From the NCBI GenBank assembly GCA_029844215.1, contig CM056724.1, positions 36,494,446-36,558,445 on the forward strand: a stretch of DNA of 64,000 bases, in the 5' to 3' direction. The translations under genes and the position numbers were made by a program. Under the pieces are notes generated by a model that searched no databases, was not told the origin of the DNA, and saw only the letters and a program-made list of their open reading frames with translations. Of this stretch, positions 23,894 through 37,890 are shown piece by piece (the stretch's first letter is position 1; every line of letters begins with the position of its first letter). Source of the DNA: Przewalskia tangutica. Its lineage: Eukaryota > Streptophyta > Magnoliopsida > Solanales > Solanaceae.

Positions 23894-26800
23894 TAGTAAG
23901 CCAAGAAAAACTGGATTGTGATCGACAACCATAACTTCGTCATGGCCGACGTCGCTTATTATTGCATTTCGAAGCCAAAAAACTCAAATTCATGATTCTT
24001 TTAACTTAAGGTGATAGGTATTAGCACAGGAATTTTCTAGAATTCTGTCACCGGTCTTTGATTGGCCTGAAATTTACATGGCCATAAAAAACAGGCTGCT
24101 GATTGACACATATTACTTCTTCATTGCCGATGTCACGTATTAATGCATTTCTAAGCGGAGAAACTTAAATTCGTTATTTTTTTGCACTTTCAATGGTTAT
24201 TACCACACATATTTTCTAGAATCCGTTCAACGGTCTTTTGATTGACCTAGAATTATCCTAGTCCATCAGAAACAGACTTGTGATCGACACCAATTACTTC
24301 GTCATGGCCGAGGTCGCATAATATTGCATTTATAAGCCCAAAAACTCAAACTCGTGATTTTTTGCATTTTCGGTGGGTTACGCACACAAATTTTCTAGAA
24401 TTCAGTCGACGGTTTCTGATTGGCCTAAAACCTATTATGCACTTGCTAAATACATAGTACGTAGTAAAACCTAATATACACTTGCGAAATGCATAGTACG
24501 TAAAAAATCTATTATGCAATTGCTAAATACATAGTACATAGAAAAAACTATTATGCACTTGCTAAATGCATAGTACGTAAACAAAGCCTATTATGCACTT
24601 GCTAAATCCATAGAATGTAAAAATCCTATTATGCACTTTCTAAATGCATACTACATAAAAACCCTATAATGCACTTTCTAATTACATAGTACATAAAATA
24701 ACCCTATTATGCACTTGCTAAATGCATAATACGTAGAAAAACCTATTATGCACTTGCTAAATGCATACTACGTAGAAAAACCTATCATTGACTTGCTAAA
24801 TGCATAGTACGTAGAAAACATATTATGCACTTGATAAATTCAAAGTACGTAAAAATTCAATTATTCACTTGCTAAATGCATAGTACATAGAAAACCAATT
24901 ATGCATTTGCAAAATTTATAGTACGTAAAAACCCTATTATACACTTGCTAAATGCATACTACATAGATAAACATATTATGCACATGCTAAATTCATAGTA
25001 CGTAGAAAAACCTATTATGCACTTGCTAAATGCATAGTACGTAAAAACCCTATGATGCACTTTCTAAATGCAAAATACATAAAAAAAACCTAATATGCAC
25101 TTGCTAAATGCATAATACGTAGAAAAACCTATTATGAACTTGCTAAATGCATACCGTAGAAAAACCTATTATGCACTTGCTAAATGCATAGTACGTAGAA
25201 AACGTATTATGCACTTGATAAATTCATAATACGTAAAAACTCTGTTATGCACTTTGCTAAATGCATAGTACATAGAAAACCTATTATGCACTTGCAAAAT
25301 TTATAGTACGTAAAATACCTATTATGCACTTGCTAAATGCATACTACGTAGATAAACATATTATGCACTTGCTAAATGTATAGTACGTAAAAAAACCTAT
25401 TATACACTTACTAAGTGCATAGTAAGCCATGAAAAATAGGCTTTTGATCGACATCCATAACTTCGTCATGACCGACGTCACATATTATTGCATTTCTAAG
25501 CCCAGATACACAATTTCGTGATTTTTTATACATTCGGTGGGTATTAGCATAGTATGTAAAAACCCTATTATGCAGTTTCTAAAAGGATAGTACATAAAAA
25601 CCATATTATGCACTTTCTAATTGCATAATACATAAAAAAACCTATTATGCACTTGCTAAATGCATAATATGTAGAAAAACCTATTATGCACTTGCTAAAT
25701 GCATACTACGTAAAAAGCGTATTATGCACTTGATAAATTCATAGTACGTAAAAACTCTATTATGCACTTGCTAAATGCATAGTAAATAAAAAACCGATTA
25801 TGCACTTGCTAAATGCATAGTAAATAAAAAACCTATTATGCACTTGCAAAATTTATAGTACGTAAAAACCCTATTATGCACTTGCTAAATACATACTACG
25901 TAGATAAATATATTATGCACTTGCCAAATGTATAATACGTAGAAAAACCTATTATGCACTTTCTAAATGCATAATACATAAAAAAAACTATTTTGCATTT
26001 GGTAAATGCATAATACGTAGAAAAACCTATTATGCACATGCTAAATGTATACTACGTTGAAAACCCTATTATGCACTTGCTAAATGCATAGTACGTACAA
26101 AACGTATTATGCACTTGATAAATTCATAGTACGTAAAAACTCTATTATGCACTTTTTAAATGCATAGTACATAGAAAACCTATTATGCACTTGCAAAATT
26201 TATAGTACGTAAAATACCTATTATGCACTTGCTAAATGCATACTACGTAGATAAACATATTATGCACTTGCTAAATGCATAGTACGTAGAAAAACATATT
26301 ATGCACTTGCTAAATTCATAGTTAGCCATGAAAAACAGGCTTTAGATCGACATCCATAACTTCGTCATGACCGACGTTACATATTATTGCATTTCTAAGC
26401 CCAGAAACACAATTTCATAATTTTTTACACTTTCGGTGGATATTAGCACACATATTTTCTAGCACCTGGTTGACAATCTCTGATTGACCTAAAACTTATT
26501 ATGCACTTGCTAAGTAGATAGTACGTAGAAAAACCTATTATGCACTTGCTAAATGCATAGTACATAGAAAAATCTATTATGCACTTGCTAAATGAATACT
26601 ACGTAGAAAAACCTATTATGCACTTGCTAAATGCATAGTACGTAGAAAACCTATTATGAACTTGCTAAATTTATAGTACGTAAAAACCCTATTATGCACT
26701 TGCTAAATGCATAGTACGTAGAAAACCTATTATGCACTTGCTAAATTCATAGAACGTAAAAACCCTATTATGCACTTGCTAAATGCAATCTACGTAGATA

Positions 26801-29800
26801 AACCTATTATGCACTTGCTAAATGCATAGTACGTAGAAAAATCTATTATGCACTTGCTAAATGCATAGTAAGCCAAGAAAAACTGGATTGTGATCGACAA
26901 CCATAACTTCGTCATGGCCGACGTCGCTTATTATTGCATTTCAAAGCCAAAAAACTCAAATTCATGATTTTTTGGACTTAAGGTGGTGGGTATTAGCACA
27001 GGAATTTTCTAGAATCCTGTCACCGGTCTTTGATTGGCCTGAAATTTACAAGGCCATAAAAAACAGGTAGCTGATTGACACATATTACTTCGTCATTGTC
27101 GACGTCACATATTAATGCATTTCTAAGCGGAGAAACTTAAATTCGTTATTTTTTTGCACTTTCAATGGTTATTACCACACATATTTTCTAGAATCCGTTC
27201 AACGGTCTTTTGATTGACCTAGAATTATCCTAGTCCATCAGAAACAGACTTGTGATCGAGACCAATTACTTCGTCATGGCCGAGGTCGCATAATATTGCA
27301 TTTATAAGCCCAAAAACTCAAACTCGTGATTTTTTGCATTTTCGGTGGGTTACGCACACAAATTTTCTAGAATTCAGTCGACGGTTTCTGATTGGCCTAA
27401 AACCTATTATGCACTTGCTAAATACATAGTACGTAGTAAAACCTAATATACACTTGCGAAATGCATAGTACGTAAAAAATCTATTATGCAATTGCTAAAT
27501 ACATAGTACATAGAAAAAACTATTATGCATTTGCTAAATGCATAGTACGTAAACAAAGCCTATTATGCACTTGCTAAATGCATAGAATGTAAAAACCCTA
27601 TTATGCACTTTCTAAATGCATAGTACATAAAAACCCTATAATGCACTTTCTAATTACATAGTACATAAAATAACCCTATTATGCACTTGCTAAATGCATA
27701 ATACGTAGAAAAACCTATTATGCACTTGCTAAATGATACTACGTAGAAAAACATATCATGCACTTGCTAAATGCATAGTACGTAGAAAACATATTATGCA
27801 CTTGATAAATTCAAAGTACGTAAAAATTCAATTTTTCACTTGCTAAATGCATAGTACATAGAAAACCAATTATGCATTTGCAAAATTTATAGTACGTAAA
27901 AACCCTATTATACACTTGCTAAATGCATACTACATAGATAAACATATTATGCACATGCTAAATGCATAGTACGTAGAAAAACCTATTATGCACTTGCTAA
28001 ATGCATAGTACGTAAAAACCCTATGATGCACTTTCTAAATGCAAATACATAAAAAAAACCTATTATGCACTTGCTAAATGCATAATACGTAGAAAAACCT
28101 ATTATGCACTTGCTAAATGCATAGTACGTACAAAACGTATTATGCACTTGATAAATTCATAATACGTAAAAACTCTGTTATGCACTTTGCTAAATGCATA
28201 GTACATAGAAAACCTATTATGCACTTGCAAAATTTATAGTACGTAAAATACCTATTATGCACTTGCTAAATGCATACTACGTAGATAAACATATTATGCA
28301 CTTGCTAAATGTATAGTACGCAAAAAAACCTATTATGCACTTACTAAGTGCATAGTAAGCCATGAAAAATAGGCTTTTGATCGACATCCATAACTTCGTC
28401 ATGACCGACGTCACATATTATTGCATTTCTAAGCCCAGATACACAATTTCGTGATTTTTTATACTTTCGGTGGGTATTAGCATAGTATGTAAAAACCCTA
28501 TTATGCAGTTTCTAAATGCATAGTACATAAAAACCCTATTATGCACTTTCTAATTGCATAATACATAAAAAAAAAAAACCTATTATGCACTTGCTAAATG
28601 CATAATATGTAGAAAAACCTATTATGCACTTGCAAAATGCATACTACGTAGAAAGCGTATTATGCACTTGCTAAATGCATACTACGTAGAAAGCGTATTA
28701 TGCACTTGACAAATTCATAGTACGTAAAAACTCTATTATGCACTTGCTAAATGCATAGTACATAAAAAACCTATTATGCACTTGCAAAATTTATAGTACG
28801 TAAAAACCCTATTATGCACTTGCTAAATGCATACTACGTAGATAAATATATTATGCACTTGCCAAATGTATAATACGTAGAAAAACCTATTATGCACTTT
28901 CTAAATGCATAATACATAAAAAAAACCCTATTTTGCATTTGGTAAATGCATAATACGTAGAAAAACCTATTATGCACATGCTAAATGTATACTACGTTGA
29001 AAACCCTATTATGCACTTGCTAAATGCATAGTACGTAAAAACGACATGCACTTGATAAATTCATAGTACGTAAAAACTATATTATGCACTTTTTAAATGC
29101 ATAGTACATAGAAAACCTATTATGCACTTGCAAAATTTATAGTACGTAAAATACCTATTATGCACTTGCTAAATGCATACTACGCAGATAAACATATTAT
29201 GCACTTGCTAAATGCATAGTACGTAGAAAAACCTATTATGCACTTGCTAAATTCATAGTTAGCCATGAAAAACAGGCTTTAGATCGACATCCATAACTTC
29301 GTCATGACCGACGTTACATATTATTGCATTTCTAAGCCCAGAAACACAATTTCATAATTTTTTACACTTTCGGTGGATATTAGCACACATATTTTCTAGC
29401 ACCTGGTTGACAATCTCTGATTGACCTAAAACTTATTATGCACTTGCTAAGTAGATAGTACGTAGAAAAACTTATTATGCACTTGCTAAATGCATAGTAC
29501 ATAGAAAAATCTATTATGCACTTGCTAAATGCATACTACGTAGAAAAACCTATTATGCACTTGCTAAATGCATAGTACGTAGAAAACCTATTATGAACTT
29601 GCTAAATTTATAGTACGTAAAAACCCTATTATGCACTTGCTAAATGCATAGTACGTAGAAAACCTATTATGCACTTGCTAAATTCATAGTACGTAAAAAC
29701 CCTATTATGCACTTGCTAAATGCAATCTACGTAGATAAACCTATTATGCACTTGCTAAATGCATAGTACTTAGAAAAATCTATTATGCACTTGCTAAATG

Positions 29801-29803
29801 CAT
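23894..29803. repeat. Two tandem higher-order units of about 2.95 kb
   Basis: The landmark AGTAAGCCAAGAAAAACTGG occurs at 21741, 23894, 26868, 29804 and 30738. Segments 23894-26867 (2,974 bp) and 26868-29803 (2,936 bp) match block for block: the triple 180-bp block, variant short monomers such as CATAGAATGTA and GATGCACTTTC, truncated single blocks near 25419 and 28358, and single blocks near 26324 and 29256. The previous interval (21741-23893) is a shorter related unit. This is a recent large tandem duplication within the satellite. Confidence 0.88.
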
Positions 29804-31680
29804 AGTAAGCCAAGAAAAACTGGATTGTGATCGACAACCATAACTTCGTCATGGCCGACGTCGCTTATTATTGCATTTCAAAGCCAAAAACTCAAATTCA
29901 TGATTTTTTGGACTTAAGGTGGTGGGTATTAGCACAGGAATTTTCTAGAATCCTGTCACCGGTCTTTGATTGGCCTGAAATTTACAAGGCCATAAAAACA
30001 GGCTGCTGATTGACACATATTACTTCGTCATTGTCGACGTCACATATTAATGCATTTCTAAGCGGAGAAACTTAAATTCGTGATTTTTTTTTGCACTTTC
30101 AATGGTTATTACCACACATATTTTCTAGAATCCCTTCAACGGTCTTGGATTGACCTAAAATTCTCCTAGTCCATCAGAAACAAACTTGTGATCGACACCA
30201 ATTACTTCGTCATGGCCGAGGTCGCATAATATTGCATTTCTAAGCCCAGAAACTCAAACTCGTGATTTTTTGCATTTTCGATGGGTTTCTAGAATTCAGT
30301 CGACGGTTTCTGATTGGCCTAAAACCTATTATGCACTTGATAAATACATAGTACGTAGAAAAACCTAATTTACACTTGCGAAATGCATAGTACGTAAAAA
30401 ATATATTATACAATTGCTAAATACATAGTACGTAGAAAAAACTATTATGCACTTGCTAAATGCATAGTACGTAAACAAAGCCTATTATGCACTTGCTAAA
30501 TGCATAGTATGTAAAAACACTATTATGCACTTTCTAAATGCATAGTACATAAAAACTTTATAATGCACTTTCTAATTACATAGTACATAAAAAAAACCCT
30601 ATTATGCACTTGCCAAATGCATAATACGTAGAAAACCCTATTATGCACTTGCTAAATGCATACTACGTAGAAAAACCTATCATGCACTTGCTAAATGCAT
30701 ACCGTAGAAAAACCTATTATGCACTTGCTAAATGCATAGTAAGCCAAGAAAAACTGGATTGTGATCGACAACCATAACTTCGTCATGGCCGACGTCGCTT
30801 ATTATTGCATTTCAAAGCCAAAAAACTCAAATTCATGATTTTTTGGACTTAAGGTGGTGGGTATTAGCACAGGAATTTTCTAGAATCCTGTCACCGGTCT
30901 TTGATTGGCCTGAAATTTACAAGGCCATAAAAAACACGCTGCTGATTGACACATATTACTTCGTCATTGTCGACGTCACATATTAATGCATTTCTAAGCG
31001 GAGAAACTTAAATTCGTGATTTTTTTGCACTTTCAATGGTTATTACCACACATATTTTCTAGAATCCCTTCAACGGTCTTTGATTGACCTAAAATTCTCC
31101 TAGTCCATCAGAAACAAACTTGTGATCGACACCAATTACTTCGTCATGGCCGAGGTCGCATAATATTGCATTTCTAAGCCCAGAAACTCAAACTCGTGAT
31201 TTTTTGCATTTTCGGTGGGTGTTAGCACACAAATTTTCTAGAATTCAGTCGACGGTTTCTGATTGGCCTAAAACCTATTATGCACTTGATAAATACATAG
31301 TACGTAGAAAAACCTAATTTACACTTGCGAAATGCATAGTACGTAAAAAATATATTATACAATTGCTAAATACATAGTACGTAGAAAAAACTATTATGCA
31401 CTTGCTAAATGCATAGTACGTAAACAAAGCCTATTATGCACTTGCTAAATGCATAGTATGTAAAAACACTATTATGCACTTTCTAAATGCATAGTACATA
31501 AAAACTTTATAATGCACTTTCTAATTACATAGTACATAAAAAACCCTATTATGCACTTGCCAAATGCATAATACGTAGAAAAACCTATTATGCACTTGCT
31601 AAATGCATACTACGTAGAAAAACCTATCATGCACTTGCTAAATGCATACCGTAGAAAAACCTATTATGCACTTGCTAAAT
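29804..31680. repeat. 934-bp tandem duplication in the satellite
   Basis: 29804-30737 and the sequence from 30738 to about 31680 match over a triple 180-bp block followed by the same series of short monomers, including the shortened GCATACCGTAGAAAAACC monomer near 30698 and 31646. The two copies differ by few bases, for example a short gap near 30288 in the first copy. Confidence 0.88.
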
Positions 31681-34595
31681 GCATAGTACGTAGAAAACAT
31701 ATTATGCACTTGATAAATTCATAGTACGTAAAAACTCTGTTATGCGCTTTGCTAAATGCATAGTACATAGAAAACTTATTATGCACTTGCAAAATTTATA
31801 GTACGTAAAATACCTATTATGCACTTACTAAATGCATACTACGTAGATAAACATATTATGCACTTGCTAAATGCATAGTACGTAGAAAAACCTATTATTC
31901 ACTTACTAAATGCATAGTAAGCCATGAAAAACAGGCTTTTGATCGACATCCATAACTTTGTCATGACCGACGTCACATATTATTGCATTTCTAAGCCCAG
32001 AAACACAATTTCGTGATTTTTTATACTTTCGGTGGGTATTAGCACACATATTTTTTAGCACCTGGTCGACAATCTCTGATTGACCTAAAACCTATTATGT
32101 ACTTTCTAAATAGATAGTACGTAGAAAAACCTATTATGCACTTACTAAATTCATAGTACATTGACAACCCTATTATGCAATTGCTAAATGTATAGTACGT
32201 AAAAAAACCTATTATGTACTTGCGAAAAACATAGTACGTAAAAATCTATTATGCACTTACTAAATACATAGTACATAGAAAAACTATTATGCACTTGCTA
32301 AATGCATAGTACGTAAACAAAGCTTATTATGCACTTGCTAAATGCATAGTATGTAAAAACCCTATTATGCAGTTTCTAAATGCATAGTACATAAAAACCC
32401 TATTATGCACTTTCTAATTGCATAATACATAAAAAAAAACCTATTATGAACTTGCTAAATGCATAATACGTAGAAAAATCTATTATGCACTTGCTAAATG
32501 CATACTACGTAGAAAGCGTATTATGCACTTGACAAATTCATAGTACGTAAAAACTCTATTATGCACTTGCTAAATGCATAGTACATAAAAAAAACTATTA
32601 TGCACTTGCAAAATTTATAGTACGTAAAAACCCTATTATGCACTTGCCAAATGCATACTACGTAGATAAACATATTATGCACTTGCCAAATGTATAGTAC
32701 GTAGAAAAACCTATTATGCATTTGCTAAATGCATAGTACGTAAAAACCATATTATGCACTTTCTAAATACATAATACATAAAAAAAACCTATGTATTCTA
32801 TTATGCACTTGCTAAGTAGAGAATACGTAGAAAAACCTATTATGCACTTGCTAAATGCATAATACATAAACAAAACCTATTATGCACTTGTTAAATGCAT
32901 AGTACGTAAACAAAACCTATTATGCACTTTCTAAATACATACTAAGTAGAAAAACCTATTATGTACTTGCTAAATGCATAGTAAACCAAATAAAATAGGC
33001 TTGTGATCGACATCCATAACTTTGTCATGGCCGACGTCGCTTATTATTTATTTTCTAAGCAAGAATCTCAAATTCATGATTTTTTGCACTTTCGGTGGGT
33101 ATTAACACACATATTTCCTAGAATTCGGTTGACGGTCTTTGATTGACATGAAATTCACCTAGTCCATCAAAAATAGGATGGTAATCGACACCCATAACTT
33201 CGTCATGGCCAACGTCACGTATTATTGCATTTCTTAGCCAAGAAACTCAAATTCGTGGTTTTTGGCACTTTCGGTGGGTGTTAGCACACAAATTTTCTAG
33301 AATTCGGTTGACGATCTTTGATTGGCCTAAAATTCACCGGATTCATAAAAAATAGGCTTTTGATCGACACCCCTTACTTCGTCATGGCCGACGTCGCATA
33401 TTATTGCATTTCTAAGCCAAAAACTCAAATTCGGGACTTTTTAAACTTTCGGTGGGTATTTGCACACATATTGTTTCTAGCATCTGGTCGACAGTATCTG
33501 ATTGACCTAAAACCTACTATGCACTTGCTAAATATATAGTACGTAGAAAAACCTATGATGCACTTGCTAAATTCATTGTACGTAGACAACCCTATTATGC
33601 ACTTGCTAAATGCAGAGTACGTAAAAAAACTATCATGCACTTGCTAAATTCATAGTACGTAAAAATCCTATTATGCACTTGCTAAATGCAGACTACGTAG
33701 ATAAACCTATTATGTATTTGCTAAGTGCATAGTACGTAGAAAAACCTATTATGCAGTTGTTAAATGCATAGTAAGCCATGAAAAATAGGCTTGTGATCAA
33801 CACCTATAACATCACCATGGCCGACATCGCTGATTATTGCATTTCTAAGCCACAAAACTAAAATTCGTGATTTTTTGCACTTTCGATGGGTATTAGCACA
33901 CAAATTTTCTAGGATCATGTCACCGGTATTTGATTGGGCTGAAATTTACCTGGTCCATCAAAACCAGGCTGGTGATCGACACATATTACTTTGTTATGGC
34001 CGACGTCACATATTATTGCATTACTAACCGAAGAAACTTAAATTCATGATTATTTTTTTTGCAATTTCAATGGGTATTAGCACACATAATTTCTAGAATC
34101 CGGTCGACGGTCTTTGATTGACCTAAAATTCACCCGGTCTATCACAAACAAGCTTGTGATTGATACCAATTACTTCGTCATGGTCGGGGTTGCATATTAT
34201 TGCATATCTAAGCCCAGAAACACAAATTCGTAATTTTTTGCACTTTCGGTGGGTATTAGCACACTTATTTTCAAGAATTTGGTCGATGGTTTTTTATTTC
34301 CCTAAAACGTATTATGCACTTGCTAAATACATAGTACGTAGAAAAACCTATTATGCACTTATTAAATGCATAATACGTAAAAACATATTATGTACTTGTT
34401 AAATACATAGTATGTAGAAAAAACTTGTATACATTGCTAAATGCATAGTACATAGAAAAACCTATTATGCACTTGTTAAATGCATACTACGTAGAAAAAC
34501 TTATTATGCACTTGCTAAATGCATACTACGTAGAAAAACTTATTATGCACTTGCTAAATGCATACTACGTAGAAAAATAGGCTTGTGATCGGCTG

Positions 34596-36566
34596 TCACG
34601 CCCTTTTCCGACCGCGACATTTTTTGGCGAATCTCCTGCTTAAATAAAAATGTTAGAAAATAAATAAAAGTGCTAAATGTTTGAAAGTGCTTAAAATGCT
34701 AAAGGGTGCTAGAATATTAAAGGTGCTAAAAAGGTGCTAGAAATGCTAAGGTGCTAAATGCTAAAAAGTTTAAAAAAGGTGCTAAGGTGCTAAAAGGTGC
34801 TTAAAAGTGCTAAGGGTTCGCGGAGTCGCCACCTAATTAATTGGGTGAATTAGGACACCTAAATGTCAACTAGGTTAAAGTCAACACTAACTCCATTTTT
34901 ATGGTCTGCTAAACTTAATGAGATTCCGGGCAAGGGTTCTTTATTAATCTAGAGGGAAGGGGTTAGGCACCCTCTAAGATCCGCTAACTTGCGGTTATCC
35001 TGCCAAACCTAGGGTAATTGTTATGTTTAAAAATGCGTGTTTTGAAAATATAAAAAATGCTTCGAAATATTTTATAAAAGAAGGCATGTTGAATAAAGTG
35101 CTATAAAGTTTCAAAGTGTGCATTTATATTGTTTATGGTGCAAAGTCGATTTATGGACTATAGATATGCATTTATCTGCGAAATCAAGAAGGGGTGCGTT
35201 AGTTTTAGATATGCAATTTTAACAATTAGGCAAAAGATTAAATATGAATGACAGACCTAAGATAGATAAATTAGAAGTGTGTTTCAAGTTTTAAAGCTAA
35301 CCACCCCAGTTCATGTATTCAAGGATTAATTGTTCTAAACAACCTATTAATTACAACGTTAAATAATTAGGCAATAATTTAAACAAATAAGATAAAATGA
35401 GGATATGATCGCGGCTTTCAAGATGTGTGGCGACATCATCTTATCCTATTTTGTCTTTAGGAATTTCTGAAGCGGGAATGCGAATGCGGATGCACATAGA
35501 CGCGGGTTTCCATTTGAAGTAGCTCGTGATGAGTCTCGCCGTGAGACTCCTCATTTTTGCTCCAATGCATTTCATGTAAAAATAACGAAAGATAAGGATT
35601 AGTACGAGCCCAAATAATAATTGATACAAATAATTAGGATGAGCACATATGTTTGCTGCATAAACATGTCACAATGACTCAAGAAGCTAAAAAGGAAAAT
35701 CGCCCAAAGATAACATCGGGCCCTGACGCAGCATAGCGTAAATGCAAAAAAGGGCCCAAAACGTACAATCTAAATCATAGGTCAGGCAACTCGATAAATG
35801 CTGACACAATATGAAAACAGTAGCGAGCAATAGACAGCCAACAACGAGAATTGTAAAATGGACTGGAATTAACACATATTCATGGGTCAAACAGCTACTG
35901 CAGAGGCATAAATGAATATTTGTGGGCCTGAGTTTTAGCTATTAAGACAAGATTATAACTTCGCATTCGTTTCCCCTTTAAACTCTTCACCAAACAGTTT
36001 TCACAGGCATGCTGCAATCAAGGAGGACAATAACTCAACATTAGAGGCAGTACTTGTATTATTCCCTGATAGAAGAATGAATAACCCTTGGCATAAACTG
36101 GCAACCAACTGCGGGGTTTCATCCATGTTGTATAGATAAGGCATCATATCATTTTAGCTTAGGCAACTTGATCAAATGAAAAGTTATTTTCTATCTAATA
36201 GACAGGGCAAAGCAGGTGCACAAATCAGGACAGGTACACTAAGAACAACTATTTAGAGTTTATCCTTTTAAGAACTCTAAGTTGTGACTTTAACAAGACA
36301 TGCCAATTCCTGATTCAAACTATCTAACTAGACTGATTTCTTACAATAGGCCTAGCACGATACTTAAATGACTTAAATTGGTCAGTTTATGCCGAACATG
36401 CCTGCCTTCTAACAGATCAGATGCATATTAAATAAGTTTCATAAAGCTTGACATAATGCCTCATAGTACAACTTAGTAGGAGATTCAGGCAACCCATCTT
36501 GTTATATTTACACTCAGTAAACCAACACATGAGCACCCTATACCAAATATGTAGGAAGGACATAAC
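34596..36566 (-). repeat. Element B left (3') LTR, distal part
   Basis: It abuts the satellite at 34595 with TGTCACGCCC (minus-strand end GGGCGTGACA). It contains a low-complexity GTGCTAAA-rich stretch (about 34660-34820) and conserved GTTCGCGGAGTCGCCACC and GGGGTTAGGCACCCTC boxes. It matches 56632-57420 up to 35406. From there to 36566 there is no second copy in the window because C interrupts the other LTR. Element E follows at 36567. Open frames at 35441-35629 and 35687-35890 are not supported. Confidence 0.8.
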
Positions 36567-37890
36567 TGTTACACCCCGTATTTGCAGGACATGGTGTAAG
36601 AACGTACGTAAGAACTCACAGTGTTAAGATTTAAGACTTGTAAGTATTTAACGGAATTTTGGATTTTGTCGGAAAACGTATTATTGTGACGAATGGGAAG
36701 GCGACATGTGTCACCCCCCTTATGTTGTCTTGGACAAATTGAAGCATGGACACAATGGTCATTTGACCCTTGTTTGGAAGACTAGTCTTGCTAGTAGTCA
36801 AGCTTGAGAAGGTTGACTAAGTCAAAGGGTCCAAGTCTTGATATTTTATAAGATTTCATCCAAATCACCCATTTGTCCACACCTTGACCCTCCATGTCCC
36901 TTATAATACTACTAGTAGTGTGAGAGATCCCAACACTTAGCAAATTTACAAAAATTTGATGAACACAAGGCTTGAGCTCTCGGGTTTGATAAAAAAGAAA
37001 GGAGAAAAATTTTCGTTTGTGGTTCTTTAGCCACAAGACTTTAACCCAAGGTTCTTGAGGATATTGTAAGCATATCTCAATAGAAAAATCCCGGAAAAAG
37101 ATAGTTTTCGGGTTAGTCGCAAAGTGAAAACCTAGTGGCTTTTCTAGGTTTTGGATTGTAAGTTGAAGGAAAGTTGTAGGTATGGTTCTAAGGGTCTCAA
37201 CTAGCGGATTAAAGTGTCTTGAAGAAGTCCCTAAGTTGCTAAGGAGCGACCTCGGATTTGGAGTGGATTGAGATTCGTTAAGGTATAATCTTGTCTTTAA
37301 AGTGTTACAAGACTATATAATTATATTGTTGTTGATTAGCTTTACTTGTTGCTAGCATGAAGTTGATATGTTGAAGTTATAAGTATTATGGATTTCTTGT
37401 AGCTAAATCCGAAAAGTAATGTAAGCCATGTTAAGTTGGATTACATTTTGGTCGTTGATTAGAATCGTCGCATGTTATTAACTTAAAGATTTGTAGTAGT
37501 TATAATTGGTTGCGACTTGATATCATGTTATACTAACATTTGGATTGAAATGGAAATTGGATAAGAATTGATGTTGTAGTACTTCAAAGTTAGCCGAATT
37601 GGCCTAGTAAGTTGTATTAACTTGATATCGTTTGTGGTGAGCCAATTGGGGCTGTTTGGTTATTTCATTTGTATTGGACTACCTTATAGATTGTGGTGAG
37701 CCAATTGGGGCTGTTTGGTTATTGTATTCGGCCTTGAAAAAGGTGGCAAAATAAGTAGAAACAAAGGAAGAAGTCTTTGTCCGATTTTCCGTAGAATTTG
37801 GCGACTTAGCACTTAGAATATTCTACGTTTGAAGTAAGAGGTTAATGGACATATTGTGACCATTATAGGTTGAAGTACTAAGTATAGCGT
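36567..37890 (+). repeat. Element E LTR copy 1, left part
   Basis: The start TGTTACACCCCGTATTTGCA closely matches the LTR start of element C read on the minus strand (60096 leftward), so E and C are the same subfamily. It contains a duplicated block GTGAGCCAATTGGGGCTGTT (37637 and 37694) and the conserved inverted repeat at 37790-37827. It ends at the AGCGT target duplicated by D. Confidence 0.85.
37886..37890. other. Left target-site duplication of element D (AGCGT)
   Basis: AGCGT stands before D and again at 47768-47772. The uninterrupted copy of E at 50708-50712 has AGCGT once, inside TATAGCGTATCC, which is a true empty site. Confidence 0.95.

Larger units (their letters stand above)
19503..34595. 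repeat. Composite satellite field (about 39-bp and about 180-bp monomers)
   Basis: About 15.1 kb contains a few hundred copies of the 39-bp monomer. Blocks of the about 180-bp monomer are interspersed, either single (for example 21386-21558, 23193-23366, 26324-26493, 31917-32090) or as runs of three (20030-20560, 21743-22278, 23896-24432, 26870-27402, 29806-30325, 30740-31273, 32982-33510, 33768-34312). The field ends inside a partial 180-bp monomer (AGGCTTGTGATCG) where element B begins. No open frame here resembles a protein. The satellite may be centromeric or pericentromeric, but nothing in the sequence alone proves that. Confidence 0.95.

Noticed and set aside
7788..34595. Regular short repeats as a possible CRISPR array
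   Set aside because: The repeats are directly adjacent with no unique spacers, no cas genes are present, and the context is plant retrotransposon DNA. They are satellite monomers.
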